From positions 1 to 64,000 of the forward strand of contig CACWQH010000006.1 in NCBI GenBank assembly GCA_902762955.1: 64,000 bases of DNA, written 5' to 3'. The notes beneath the pieces are model-generated. The model was not told the DNA's origin. It ran no database searches and was given only the letters and a program-made list of their open reading frames with translations. How positions within the stretch are numbered: position 1 is the stretch's first letter; each line of letters opens with the position of its first letter. Below are positions 36,974 to 44,201 of this stretch, in pieces. Both the position numbers and the translations under genes were made by a program. This DNA is from an uncultured Lachnospiraceae bacterium. Lineage in GTDB: Bacteria > Bacillota > Clostridia > Lachnospirales > Lachnospiraceae.

Positions 36974-37912
36974 ATGGAAGATTTAAGAATTATTGCAGAT
37001 GAAAATTATAATGAGATTTTGGGAAACAGGATAGATAAATTCCTTTCTGAGGAGCTTTCCGATTATTCCAGAGCATATATCCAGAAATTGATTGAAAATG
37101 GCTGTATAACAGTTAATTTAAAGCCGGTTAAAGCAAATTATAAGATAAAATCGAGCGATATAATCGACATAGATATTCCTGAACCTGAAATAATCGAGAT
37201 TGTTCCAAAGGATATCCCAATTAATATTGTTTATGAGGATAAGGATATTATTATCGTTGATAAACCTAAGGGTATGGTTGTTCATCCGGCTCCCGGACAC
37301 TTTGATGATACGCTCGTAAATGCACTTATGTATCATTGTAAGGATTTATCGACCATAAACGGCATTATGAGGCCGGGAATTGTCCACAGAATCGATATGG
37401 ATACTTCAGGACTTTTATTGGTATGTAAAAATGATACCTCACATAGAATTATGGCTGAAAAATTTAAAGTCCACGATATCAATAGAATTTATACAGCGAT
37501 TTGCTATAATCATTTTAATGAAACTGACGGTACAATCGATAAACCTATTGCCAGACATAAAACAGATCGTAAAAAGATGGCGGTTGATCCTAAGGGCAGA
37601 AGAGCCGTTACTCATTATCATGTAATCAAAAATCTTAAGGATAATATGTCGTTAATCGAATGTAAGCTTGAAACCGGACGCACACATCAGATAAGGGTTC
37701 ATATGGCGAGTATCAATCATCCGTTGCTTGGCGATGAAGTATACGGAACCAGATCAAAAAAATTTAATTTAAACGGTCAGGTTTTACATGCCGGTGTTCT
37801 TGGATTTAATCATCCGAAAACAAATGAATATATGGAATTTAAATCAGAACTTCCGGAATATTTTAATAAAATTTTAAATGTACTTGATGATTCATCATTA
37901 CCAAACGCATAA
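36974..37912 (+). CDS. rluD: RluA-family pseudouridine synthase (RluD-like)
   Basis: A 312-residue rRNA pseudouridine synthase. The N-terminal S4 domain (IDKFLSEELSDYSRAYIQKL) is followed by the catalytic domain with HRIDMDTSGL (catalytic Asp), GRTHQIRVHMA and HPLLGDEVYG. It usually follows lspA in Firmicutes, where it is often called YlyB. The exact target uridines cannot be told from sequence. Its last codons form part of the following terminator stem. Confidence 0.94.
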   Translation: MEDLRIIADENYNEILGNRIDKFLSEELSDYSRAYIQKLIENGCITVNLKPVKANYKIKSSDIIDIDIPEPEIIEIVPKDIPINIVYEDKDIIIVDKPKGMVVHPAPGHFDDTLVNALMYHCKDLSTINGIMRPGIVHRIDMDTSGLLLVCKNDTSHRIMAEKFKVHDINRIYTAICYNHFNETDGTIDKPIARHKTDRKKMAVDPKGRRAVTHYHVIKNLKDNMSLIECKLETGRTHQIRVHMASINHPLLGDEVYGTRSKKFNLNGQVLHAGVLGFNHPKTNEYMEFKSELPEYFNKILNVLDDSSLPNA

Positions 37913-37945
37913 CACAAATAACAAAAATGTGTTATGCGTATTTTT
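37905..37945 (+). terminator. Terminator of the sepF-rluD run
   Basis: A perfect 12-bp stem (37905-37916 with 37928-37939) followed by ATTTTTG. The left arm overlaps the last codons and stop codon of the pseudouridine synthase gene. Confidence 0.88.
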
Positions 37946-37988
37946 GATTAATAACATTAAAAAAAGTTAGATTTTATGCGGATTTTCC

Positions 37989-38017
37989 TTGACAAGAGGA
38001 GTGCAATATGATATATT
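37989..38017 (+). promoter_or_regulatory. Consensus promoter of the tyrosine recombinase
   Basis: TTGACA at 37989-37994 and TATATT at 38012-38017 are separated by 17 bp, giving a ~75-nt leader before the recombinase start at 38102. Confidence 0.75.
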
Positions 38018-38033
38018 AAAAGTAATCCAATTA

Positions 38034-38057
38034 TTCGCAAAACTCAGGTTTTACGAA
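38034..38057. repeat. Inverted repeat in the recombinase leader
   Basis: Ten-base arms 38034-38043 (TTCGCAAAAC) and 38048-38057 (GTTTTACGAA) surround a TCAG spacer, with one mismatch. It lies just after the predicted transcription start and could be a 5' hairpin, an operator, or a recombinase-binding core site. Confidence 0.5.
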
Positions 38058-38101
38058 GAGATAGGCACAGAAAAACGTGATAGTACTAAGGAGGTACTCT
38101 T

Positions 38102-39151
38102 ATGGCTGAATTAACATATCAACAACAAATTGACATGCAAAACATAGATTTGATCAGAAACATTTCCAAGGAGCTTCCGGATTATATGCGTCACTTCTTT
38201 CGCTCAATCCAGCAAAGCAAATCCTCACGCACCAGACTTGGTTATGCACGTGACATAAAAAACTTTTTTGAATACATTGTTGAGGCTTATACGGATGCGC
38301 CCTTAAATTCGCCTAAGGATGTAACTCTCGATATTCTTTCGTCCATAAATGCGATTTTCATTGAGGATTACGAGGATTATCTTCAAAAGTACACTAAAAA
38401 CGGCCGGATTTACACTAACGATAAAGCATCAATTAAGCGTAAATTATGCTCTCTTAGTGTTATGTATACCTATTTTTATAAAAATGACATGGTTTCCGGC
38501 AATCCTATCAATAAAATCGAGCGTCCGCGTCTTAAAGATAAACAAATCACCCGTATGGACTATGATGAGGTTGCAAACTTCCTTGATACTGTCGAATACG
38601 GCGTTAATTTGACCGATAAGCAATTACAATATCATGGTAAGGCTAAAAATCGCGATTTGGCACTTTTAACGCTTATGTTAAGTACAGGTATCCGTATATC
38701 CGAATGTGTAGGTTTAAACATAAATGATGTTGATTTCAAGAATATGTGCATAAAGGTTACCCGAAAAGGTGGCAAGGAAGCTCTTGTTTATTTTAGTGAT
38801 GAAGCTGCCGGGCCTCTAAGTACTTATATTGATGAAAGAAAGAAAATCGCTGCCGTTTCCGGTCACGAAAATGCTCTTTTTCTATCTTCTCAAAGAAAAC
38901 GAATCAGCGTTCGTACCGTTGAAAATATGGTTAAAAAATACGCTCAGTCTTCGGTTCCTTTAAAGCATATTACGCCACATAAGCTTCGAAGCACCTACGG
39001 AACCAATCTTTACCGCGAAACCGACGACATCTACCTGGTTGCCGATGTTTTAGGCCATAGCGACGTAAATACAACCAGAAAACACTATGCCGATATGGAT
39101 GATGACCGTAAACGCCGCGCAAGAAATAAGGTTACTCTCAGGGAAAGTTGA
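38102..39151 (+). CDS. Tyrosine recombinase (XerC/D-like), solitary
   Basis: A 349-residue site-specific recombinase. The N-terminal SAM-like domain (~10-150) is followed by the catalytic domain with the first Arg in LSTGIRISECVGL, HKLRSTYGTNLYRE and LGHSDVNTTRKHYADMD, containing the His, Arg, His and nucleophile Tyr. AAGGAGG precedes ATG 38102. Codon use is visibly richer in C-ending codons (CGC, ACC, GCC) than neighbouring genes. It sits alone between the rluD terminator and a decayed toxin-antitoxin locus. It could be a chromosomal Xer-type protein or the relic of an integrated element. Confidence 0.9.
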   Translation: MAELTYQQQIDMQNIDLIRNISKELPDYMRHFFRSIQQSKSSRTRLGYARDIKNFFEYIVEAYTDAPLNSPKDVTLDILSSINAIFIEDYEDYLQKYTKNGRIYTNDKASIKRKLCSLSVMYTYFYKNDMVSGNPINKIERPRLKDKQITRMDYDEVANFLDTVEYGVNLTDKQLQYHGKAKNRDLALLTLMLSTGIRISECVGLNINDVDFKNMCIKVTRKGGKEALVYFSDEAAGPLSTYIDERKKIAAVSGHENALFLSSQRKRISVRTVENMVKKYAQSSVPLKHITPHKLRSTYGTNLYRETDDIYLVADVLGHSDVNTTRKHYADMDDDRKRRARNKVTLRES

Positions 39152-39215
39152 ATTATCTTTATAAATATTACCATAATAATATTATGTAAACAAATTTATA
39201 ATTACTAAAATTATA

Positions 39216-39250
39216 AGGGAATATTCTTAAATAAATTAAGATTATTCCCT
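39216..39250. terminator. Convergent (bidirectional) hairpin
   Basis: Fifteen-base arms 39216-39230 and 39236-39250 with a short mismatch and a 5-nt loop, between the convergent recombinase and HEPN remnant. It probably ends transcripts from both sides. Confidence 0.65.
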
Positions 39251-39254
39251 ATAT

Positions 39255-39461
39255 TTAATCTATATTAATTAAATATTTTTTTATTGTATCATAAAACAAT
39301 TCAGCGTTAGAAACCTGTTATGCTCTGTTTGTTGCATCTTCATATAATTCATGTTCCAATAATGTTTTTGCAGCCTGTAAACAATTTTTTGCTTTTTCTA
39401 AACGGTATTTTGATAAATCTTTTTTAGTATTTATATTATTAACATCATCAGCGCTGTTCAT
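39255..39461 (-). pseudogene. HEPN toxin remnant (internal deletion)
   Basis: On the minus strand, ATG 39461 overlaps the end of the MNT gene by 14 nt, the usual MNT-HEPN layout. The first 47 codons read as a normal HEPN start (DLSKYRLEKAKNCLQAAKTL then EDATNRA) and stop at 39318-39320. The same frame continues after the stop with QVSNAELFYDTIKKYLINID, which resembles the end of HEPN proteins. The middle of the domain, where the family has its R-x4-6-H catalytic motif, is missing. The simplest reading is an internal deletion that removed about half of the toxin. The intact product would be about 125-135 residues by family comparison. Confidence 0.72.
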
Positions 39462-39786
39462 ATAATACCACCCCGTCTTTCTGAACATTTTGGTAAAATG
39501 GCAAGATACTCATTTTGCTGTAAAATGTATCTTTATCATTCACAATTAGTGTTACAGTTACATTGTTTTCCAAACTTGCATCACTTGATACTGTTGAAAG
39601 ACATTTTCTGTATTTAGGTAAATCAACTCTCGGACAATTTAACAAAAACATAATATCTACATCTGAATCATCTTCAAAATCACCTCTTGCATATGAACCA
39701 AAAAGTATAATTTTGAAAATTATATCTCCTAAAGAATCAATGCTTTTTTTCACTACATCTTTTTTTACAACTTCTAAATCTGCCAT
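39448..39786 (-). CDS. MNT-type nucleotidyltransferase antitoxin
   Basis: A 112-residue minimal nucleotidyltransferase with the complete GS-x10-DxD motif in FGSYARGDFEDDSDVDI. In type VII toxin-antitoxin systems such proteins neutralise a HEPN RNase by AMPylating it. AAGGTGG lies 7 nt before ATG 39786. The partner encoded immediately downstream is broken, leaving this as an orphan antitoxin. The catalytic residues are all present, so decay has affected only the toxin. Confidence 0.85.
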   Translation of the reverse strand: MADLEVVKKDVVKKSIDSLGDIIFKIILFGSYARGDFEDDSDVDIMFLLNCPRVDLPKYRKCLSTVSSDASLENNVTVTLIVNDKDTFYSKMSILPFYQNVQKDGVVLYEQR

Positions 39787-39903
39787 ATTATCACCACCTT
39801 TTGTTATATTATAATTAGTATAACTTAAACATAAGGAAATATTAATTTATGATTATGTTCGGATTTGTTTTTTTTAGATTTATTAGGCATTAAAATATAC
39901 TCC

Positions 39904-40521
39904 TTAATCCATCGAATTAATAACATCTATAATATAATCAACTGTTTTATCTATATCCATAAGACTGCTGTTTACGAATATATCATAGCTGTCTAAAGAA
40001 GCCCATTTCTTTGATGTATAATAATTATAATATGAAGCACGTCCTTTATCTTCTTTAATAATCTGACTTCTTGCTTTATCTTCCGATAAATCAAAACGAT
40101 TCATTATTGTTTCGATACGTTTTTCAAGAGGTGCAAATATGAACAATCGAACAAGGTTTTCATTATGTCTTAAAGCATAATCGGCACATCTTCCTACAAA
40201 TACACAAGGTCCTTCTTCTGCGATGCTTTTAATTGTATCATAGGTTGCCTGAAATGCCTGTTGATTTAAGTTGGCATGATAACCTGTACTTGTAAAACCA
40301 TAACTGTAAGGATCCATTACAAGTGAATATAAAAAACTTTTTGATGGTTTTTCGTCCAAGCTTTTAAGTAAATTCTCGCTCAATCCGCTTTTTTTGGCGG
40401 TTTCATTTAAGAGCTCCTTATCATAAAATGTGTAACCCAGCTTTTCTGCAAGTTTTCTTCCGATTTCACGTCCGTTACTTCCAAATTGTCTTCCTATAGT
40501 TATAACTGTTTTTTTCCCCAT
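39904..40521 (-). CDS. Cytidylate kinase-like protein
   Basis: A 205-residue protein of the AAK6/cytidylate-kinase-like family. The P-loop variant is GRQFGSNGREIGRKLAEKLG and is followed by FYDKELL; VFVGRCADYAL and RLFIFAPLEKRIE are also typical. These proteins are frequent accessory genes in Clostridia and their substrate is unknown; true CMP kinase function should not be assumed. GGGGG-rich RBS sequence precedes ATG 40521. Transcription comes after a long AT-rich hairpin, so its promoter must be close by. Confidence 0.85.
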   Translation of the reverse strand: MGKKTVITIGRQFGSNGREIGRKLAEKLGYTFYDKELLNETAKKSGLSENLLKSLDEKPSKSFLYSLVMDPYSYGFTSTGYHANLNQQAFQATYDTIKSIAEEGPCVFVGRCADYALRHNENLVRLFIFAPLEKRIETIMNRFDLSEDKARSQIIKEDKGRASYYNYYTSKKWASLDSYDIFVNSSLMDIDKTVDYIIDVINSMD

Positions 40522-40546
40522 AACAAAGACCCCCTTTTAAAGAAAT

Positions 40547-40595
40547 AAAAATGATATAATTATCTTTTTTTAGATAAAATAATTATATCATTTTT
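40547..40595. terminator. AT-rich 16-bp perfect hairpin
   Basis: Arms 40547-40562 and 40580-40595 pair perfectly around a 17-nt loop. T-runs flank both sides, so it may terminate the XRE transcript on the minus strand. Both arms contain TATAAT-like sequence. Confidence 0.65.
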
Positions 40596-40687
40596 TTCTA
40601 TATAAATCTATATTTTTATTTATGAGAGTTTATCTTAATTATAGTTTGCTTTAATGAGATTTTTTTTAATATCCATAATAAACTTTA

Positions 40688-40825
40688 TCAAATATTTGCA
40701 TATCCACCGGTTAATAATATTTTCTCTTTTAGCTTTCCTGCAGATTTAAAGCCACTGTCAATCAGTTCATTAGCAGCATTATTAATTGCACCTTCAATTT
40801 CAATATATACATCAAGTTTAATCAT
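40688..40825 (-). CDS. Small 45-residue protein downstream of XRE regulator
   Basis: An open frame starting ATG 40825, 7 bp after the XRE stop, with GAGG upstream. It reads MIKLDVYIEIEGAINNAA at the start and KEKILLTGGYANI at the end. It is not recognised. Position suggests the second gene of a regulator-partner pair, or a truncated remnant of one. Confidence 0.4.
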   Translation of the reverse strand: MIKLDVYIEIEGAINNAANELIDSGFKSAGKLKEKILLTGGYANI

Positions 40826-40832
40826 TTATAAT

Positions 40833-41045
40833 TCAACCTCGTTCATTTAATACTACATCGATTCCCAAAAGGTTAGCCAGATATATAGCTTTACCTATTT
40901 CGATAGTGGCCTTACCATTCTCCAAATCAGATATAAAGCTTGCACTTATACCGCTTACATCACTAACATATTTTTGTGTATATCCAAGTTTTTTCCTTCT
41001 TTTCTTAATTATTTCTCCAAAAGATTTAGTGTCATTGATTTTCAT
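40833..41045 (-). CDS. XRE-family DNA-binding regulator (HipB-like)
   Basis: A 70-residue helix-turn-helix protein: FGEIIKKRRKKLGYTQKYVS, then GISASFISDLENGKATIEIG, ending VVLNERG. This size and ending are typical of antitoxin-type repressors such as HipB or Y4mF. AGGAGGAG lies just before ATG 41045. Three palindromic sites with a CGTACG core upstream, one lying inside the promoter, strongly suggest autorepression. No recognisable toxin follows; only a 45-codon frame does. Confidence 0.88.
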   Translation of the reverse strand: MKINDTKSFGEIIKKRRKKLGYTQKYVSDVSGISASFISDLENGKATIEIGKAIYLANLLGIDVVLNERG

Positions 41046-41060
41046 CTACTCCTCCTGACA

Positions 41061-41074
41061 TAGCCGTACGGCTA
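41061..41074. promoter_or_regulatory. XRE operator site 1
   Basis: Perfect 14-bp palindrome TAGCCGTACGGCTA, 16 bp before the regulator ATG, overlapping neither promoter element. Confidence 0.65.
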
Positions 41075-41099
41075 AATTTGAAATTTAATGCAATAAAAA

Positions 41100-41113
41100 T
41101 AGTCGTACGCCTA
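41100..41113. promoter_or_regulatory. XRE operator site 2
   Basis: TAGTCGTACGCCTA, two changes from site 1 and starting exactly 39 bp from it. It lies just downstream of the predicted transcription start. Confidence 0.6.
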
Positions 41114-41128
41114 TATTTTATAAATCCT

Positions 41129-41158
41129 ATTATAAATTAGGTCGTACGGCTATGTCAA
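41129..41158 (-). promoter_or_regulatory. Promoter of the XRE regulator
   Basis: On the minus strand TTGACA (41153-41158) and TATAAT (41129-41134) are separated by 18 bp. The spacer is occupied by operator site 3. The -35 box forms the last codons of the surface-protein gene. Confidence 0.8.
41139..41152. promoter_or_regulatory. XRE operator site 3
   Basis: AGGTCGTACGGCTA, starting exactly 39 bp from site 2 and placed between the -35 and -10 boxes. Its CGTACGGCTA half is identical to site 1. Confidence 0.6.
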
Positions 41159-41941
41159 GTGCCTTCTATTTTTTGATAAAGAGTTTGTAATTTTTAGATA
41201 TATTGCTGCCATGGCTGAATACATCATAAGCATTGCTATTACACAAAAATCAGTCTTATCTCCTGTTTTTGGAACTTCGGCTATCGATGTATCTGTATTA
41301 GCATCCGGTGCTTCATTTGCCAAATAAAATGTATTGGTATCAGATGAAAAGGTTACAGAGGACAGATTAAGCTTAATAGCCGGACGAACACCAAGCATTT
41401 TAAACACATATGTGCCATATTCTTCCACGTTTCCGTCTTCGCCGTAGACGCACGCTGCAACCATATCATGACTGCCGGCCGAATTAAGCCACCAATAATT
41501 GAAATCTGTTCCGGTATATTGGGAACATTTTAGTACATCGGCATTTAATTCTTTTGCCTGTTCGGTTGTAAGAAGAAACATCCCATCACCATCTACTGCA
41601 GTCTTTGCATCTGACGATACATTGTAATCATAATAATTATTTACGGCAGTTTCTACTGTAGAACCGCTATATGTATTGTTTGAACCAAACTCTGATGCAA
41701 CAACACATTCTTTTGAAAGTAACGTTACCGTACTTTCATCATAATCAATAAGATACCAGTTCTTTTCATCAAAATATACCACTTCCCGAGTGTTTTTTAG
41801 GCCTGTATAACTCGCAGTTTCTTCTGCCATAGCCGGAAGTATTGTTGCCATAACAGACATAATTATGGTAAACGAAAACACAATACTAAATATAAGCACA
41901 ATGTTAATATTTTTCTTTCCGGTTATCTTTATTTGCCTCAT
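41150..41941 (-). CDS. Surface-anchored DUF6273-like protein with sortase-type tail
   Basis: A 263-residue exported protein. It has a signal peptide (~15-40, cleavage likely after PAMAEE region), a compact domain with YWWLNSAGS and LGVRPAIKLNLSS typical of DUF6273, and a C-terminal sorting signal: VPKTGD, a hydrophobic stretch (CVIAMLMMYSAMAAIYL) and a basic tail KNRRHLT. VPKTG departs from LPxTG at the first residue. The function of the domain is unknown; it is often found in surface proteins of gut Clostridia. The stop codon lies inside the next gene's promoter. Confidence 0.8.
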   Translation of the reverse strand: MRQIKITGKKNINIVLIFSIVFSFTIIMSVMATILPAMAEETASYTGLKNTREVVYFDEKNWYLIDYDESTVTLLSKECVVASEFGSNNTYSGSTVETAVNNYYDYNVSSDAKTAVDGDGMFLLTTEQAKELNADVLKCSQYTGTDFNYWWLNSAGSHDMVAACVYGEDGNVEEYGTYVFKMLGVRPAIKLNLSSVTFSSDTNTFYLANEAPDANTDTSIAEVPKTGDKTDFCVIAMLMMYSAMAAIYLKITNSLSKNRRHLT

Positions 41942-41998
41942 AAAAGACTGCCTCGCTGCCTAATTTCGGTGCATTATCTTATTGTTCTATTATTTGCC

Positions 41999-43198
41999 TT
42001 ACCTTGGCGCCATAAGCTTGGTGATTCCTGCTTTTAGCCCGTCTATTGTAAGCGGATACATATCGTAAATCTCTGCTAAGGTTCGTTCCGATTCCATCCA
42101 TGCAAGATCGTTTAGCTTGCCATGGAATCTCGGGTTAAGCCATATGGCTTTCTTATATTTGTCGCGCAGAAGCTTGTTCCATTCATAACCGCTTCGTCCG
42201 TCGTTAGGTCCGCGGTAATTGCCGTTTACATCAAATAATTCCTCGGGTGCCATCTGTGCATCACCTACGATTATAACCTTATAATCCTTGTCGGTATGTC
42301 TGAAAAGGTAATCCAGATCAACCCAGTTTCCCATCTCACATTCCGCATCCTTATAAACCTTACTGTAGATACAGTTATGGAAATAATAGGTTTTTACATC
42401 CTTGAAATGATTTGCCTTGTGAACCGCCTGAAATAAGTCATTACAAAGCTCAGAAAAAGGCATCATGGTTCCGCCACAGTCAAATAAAAGCAAAAGCTTG
42501 ACGGAGTTCTTACGTGGTTTGTCAAATTCAAGTTTAAGATAGCCGCCGTTATTGCAGGTGGAATCTATGGTTTTATCAAGGTCAAGTTCAGTTTTAGCTA
42601 CATCAAGCCTGGCGGAAAACTGTCTTAATCTTCTGAAAGCCATCTGAAACTGCCTTATATCAAGGGTTTTATCATGTCTGAAATCCTGATATTTACGCTC
42701 TCCCATTACCTGAAAGGCTGACTGCTGGCCGGGATGTCCGCCGATACGAAGTCCGCCGGGATTACGTCCACTGTGACCAAAGGCTGAACCGCCACTGGTT
42801 CCAATCCAGTAATTACCGCCGTTATGCTCCTGATTTTGTTCGGTAACACGCTCGCGGTACATTCTCTTGGTTTCTGCCATATCGCGCTTTTGTATATAGC
42901 TGTAGATATCGGCATTAAGCTTTGAGGTATCCATTTCTCCCTTATCAAGGAATTTCATTATGATTTCCGGAGGCATCTCCATATCTATATGGACATTTTT
43001 AAAATACTCCATAAATGCCATATCGAACTTATCATAGTCTGATTCAGTTTTAACGAGTATCATTCTGCCGAGATTATAAAGTCCCTCGAGGGATGAGTAA
43101 GCAAGTCCCTTATCTAAAGCATCCATAAAGGTTATCCACTCGGTAAGCGATACATTTAATCCCTTCTCGCGAAGTACATACAAAAAATCAGTAAACAA
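41999..43198 (-). CDS. VWA-domain protein partnered with MoxR ATPase
   Basis: A 399-residue cytoplasmic protein. The N-terminal region (MFTDFLYVLREKGLNVSLTE) and the C-terminal von Willebrand A domain match the CoxE-like group. The metal site is the group's variant LLFDCGGTMMPF rather than DxSxS. A Gly-rich linker (~135-165) joins the two parts. The MoxR ATPase gene precedes it by 46 bp, and such pairs work together as chaperone-like remodelers. The target here is not evident. Confidence 0.88.
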   Translation of the reverse strand: MFTDFLYVLREKGLNVSLTEWITFMDALDKGLAYSSLEGLYNLGRMILVKTESDYDKFDMAFMEYFKNVHIDMEMPPEIIMKFLDKGEMDTSKLNADIYSYIQKRDMAETKRMYRERVTEQNQEHNGGNYWIGTSGGSAFGHSGRNPGGLRIGGHPGQQSAFQVMGERKYQDFRHDKTLDIRQFQMAFRRLRQFSARLDVAKTELDLDKTIDSTCNNGGYLKLEFDKPRKNSVKLLLLFDCGGTMMPFSELCNDLFQAVHKANHFKDVKTYYFHNCIYSKVYKDAECEMGNWVDLDYLFRHTDKDYKVIIVGDAQMAPEELFDVNGNYRGPNDGRSGYEWNKLLRDKYKKAIWLNPRFHGKLNDLAWMESERTLAEIYDMYPLTIDGLKAGITKLMAPR

Positions 43199-43244
43199 TT
43201 AATAAATTCTCCTTTAATATCTTTTCCGGTTAAATATTTTTCTT

Positions 43245-44063
43245 CTAATAAATTTTCTTCTTATTAACTATCTCAACATCCTCATCTTTCTTAATCAATA
43301 CACCAAGATAAGGAAGCTTGGTTCTTATTATTTCAGGGTCGATACCGCCTATGGTAAGTGCATTAAGCCAGTCAATAAGTTCAGATGTACTTGGCTTTTT
43401 CCTGACCTCCTTTATGCTTCTTATCCAGTAAAAGGTATCCATAGCCTGCTTTAAAAGGTTTTCATCTATATTATCAAAATGAACTCTTACGATTTCATCC
43501 ATTTCCTCCTTCTCAGGAAATGCAATATAATGGAATATACATCTTCTAAGAAATGCGTCAGGAAGCTCCTTTTCGGCATTTGAGGTGATAATTACAATAG
43601 GTCTTGTCTTAGCCTTTATGGTTTCCCTTGTTTCATGTATATAAAATTCCATCTTATCAAGCTCCCAAAGTAAGTCGTTAGGGAACTCAAGGTCTGCCTT
43701 ATCAATTTCGTCTATAAGGAGGATTACCTGTTCTTCAGACTTAAATGCTTCACCGAGCTTACCGAGCTTGATATATCTTTTTATATCATCAACGCCTTCT
43801 TCACCGAATTGACTGTCATAAAGTCTTTGGATGGTATCATATACATAAAGTCCATCCTGAGCCTTTGTGGTTGATTTGATATTCCATATATAAAGAGGCA
43901 TATTAAATGCCTGGCTTATAGCCTCTGCAAGCATGGTTTTTCCGGTTCCCGGTTCACCCTTTATAAGTAATGGCTTCTCTAAAGCTCTTGCAACATCAAC
44001 CGCAGCCATAAGCTCCGGAGATGCAACGTATTCCTTAGAACCCGTAAATTTCATTTCGTTCAT
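43245..44063 (-). CDS. MoxR-family AAA+ ATPase
   Basis: A 272-residue AAA+ protein with Walker A GEPGTGKTMLAEAISQ, Walker B LLIDEIDKADLEFP, sensor-1 region IVITSNAEKELPDAFLRRC and a C-terminal lid. AGGAAAGGAG precedes ATG 44063. It forms a unit with the downstream VWA protein; such pairs insert cofactors or remodel complexes in several pathways. A long palindrome separates it from proA. Confidence 0.93.
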   Translation of the reverse strand: MNEMKFTGSKEYVASPELMAAVDVARALEKPLLIKGEPGTGKTMLAEAISQAFNMPLYIWNIKSTTKAQDGLYVYDTIQRLYDSQFGEEGVDDIKRYIKLGKLGEAFKSEEQVILLIDEIDKADLEFPNDLLWELDKMEFYIHETRETIKAKTRPIVIITSNAEKELPDAFLRRCIFHYIAFPEKEEMDEIVRVHFDNIDENLLKQAMDTFYWIRSIKEVRKKPSTSELIDWLNALTIGGIDPEIIRTKLPYLGVLIKKDEDVEIVNKKKIY

Positions 44064-44087
44064 ACTAATAATTCTCCTTTCCTTTCT

Positions 44088-44179
44088 TGTTCATACTGTT
44101 ATGAGAAATATAAGTACACGCATAGCTCGCTGTCGCTCACGCTATGCTTAGCACTTTATTTCTCATAACAGTATGAACA
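44088..44179. repeat. 92-bp palindromic element between proA and moxR
   Basis: Perfect 23-bp outer arms (44088-44110 and 44157-44179) surround an imperfect middle and a second perfect 7-bp stem (44120-44126 with 44141-44147), with a GC-rich TCGCTGTCGCTCAC tip. No T-run follows on the minus strand, so it is not a standard terminator. Confidence 0.85.
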
Positions 44180-44201
44180 TTTACATTTCACAATAATATT
44201 T

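Noticed and set aside
40688..40825. HipA toxin downstream of the HipB-like regulator
   Set aside because: The 45-residue frame lacks HipA kinase motifs, and the sequence beyond its stop shows no continuation.
42450..42500. Degenerate VWA metal site as a loss of function
   Set aside because: The DxGGT/DxGGS variant is usual for this CoxE-like group, so it is not evidence of decay.
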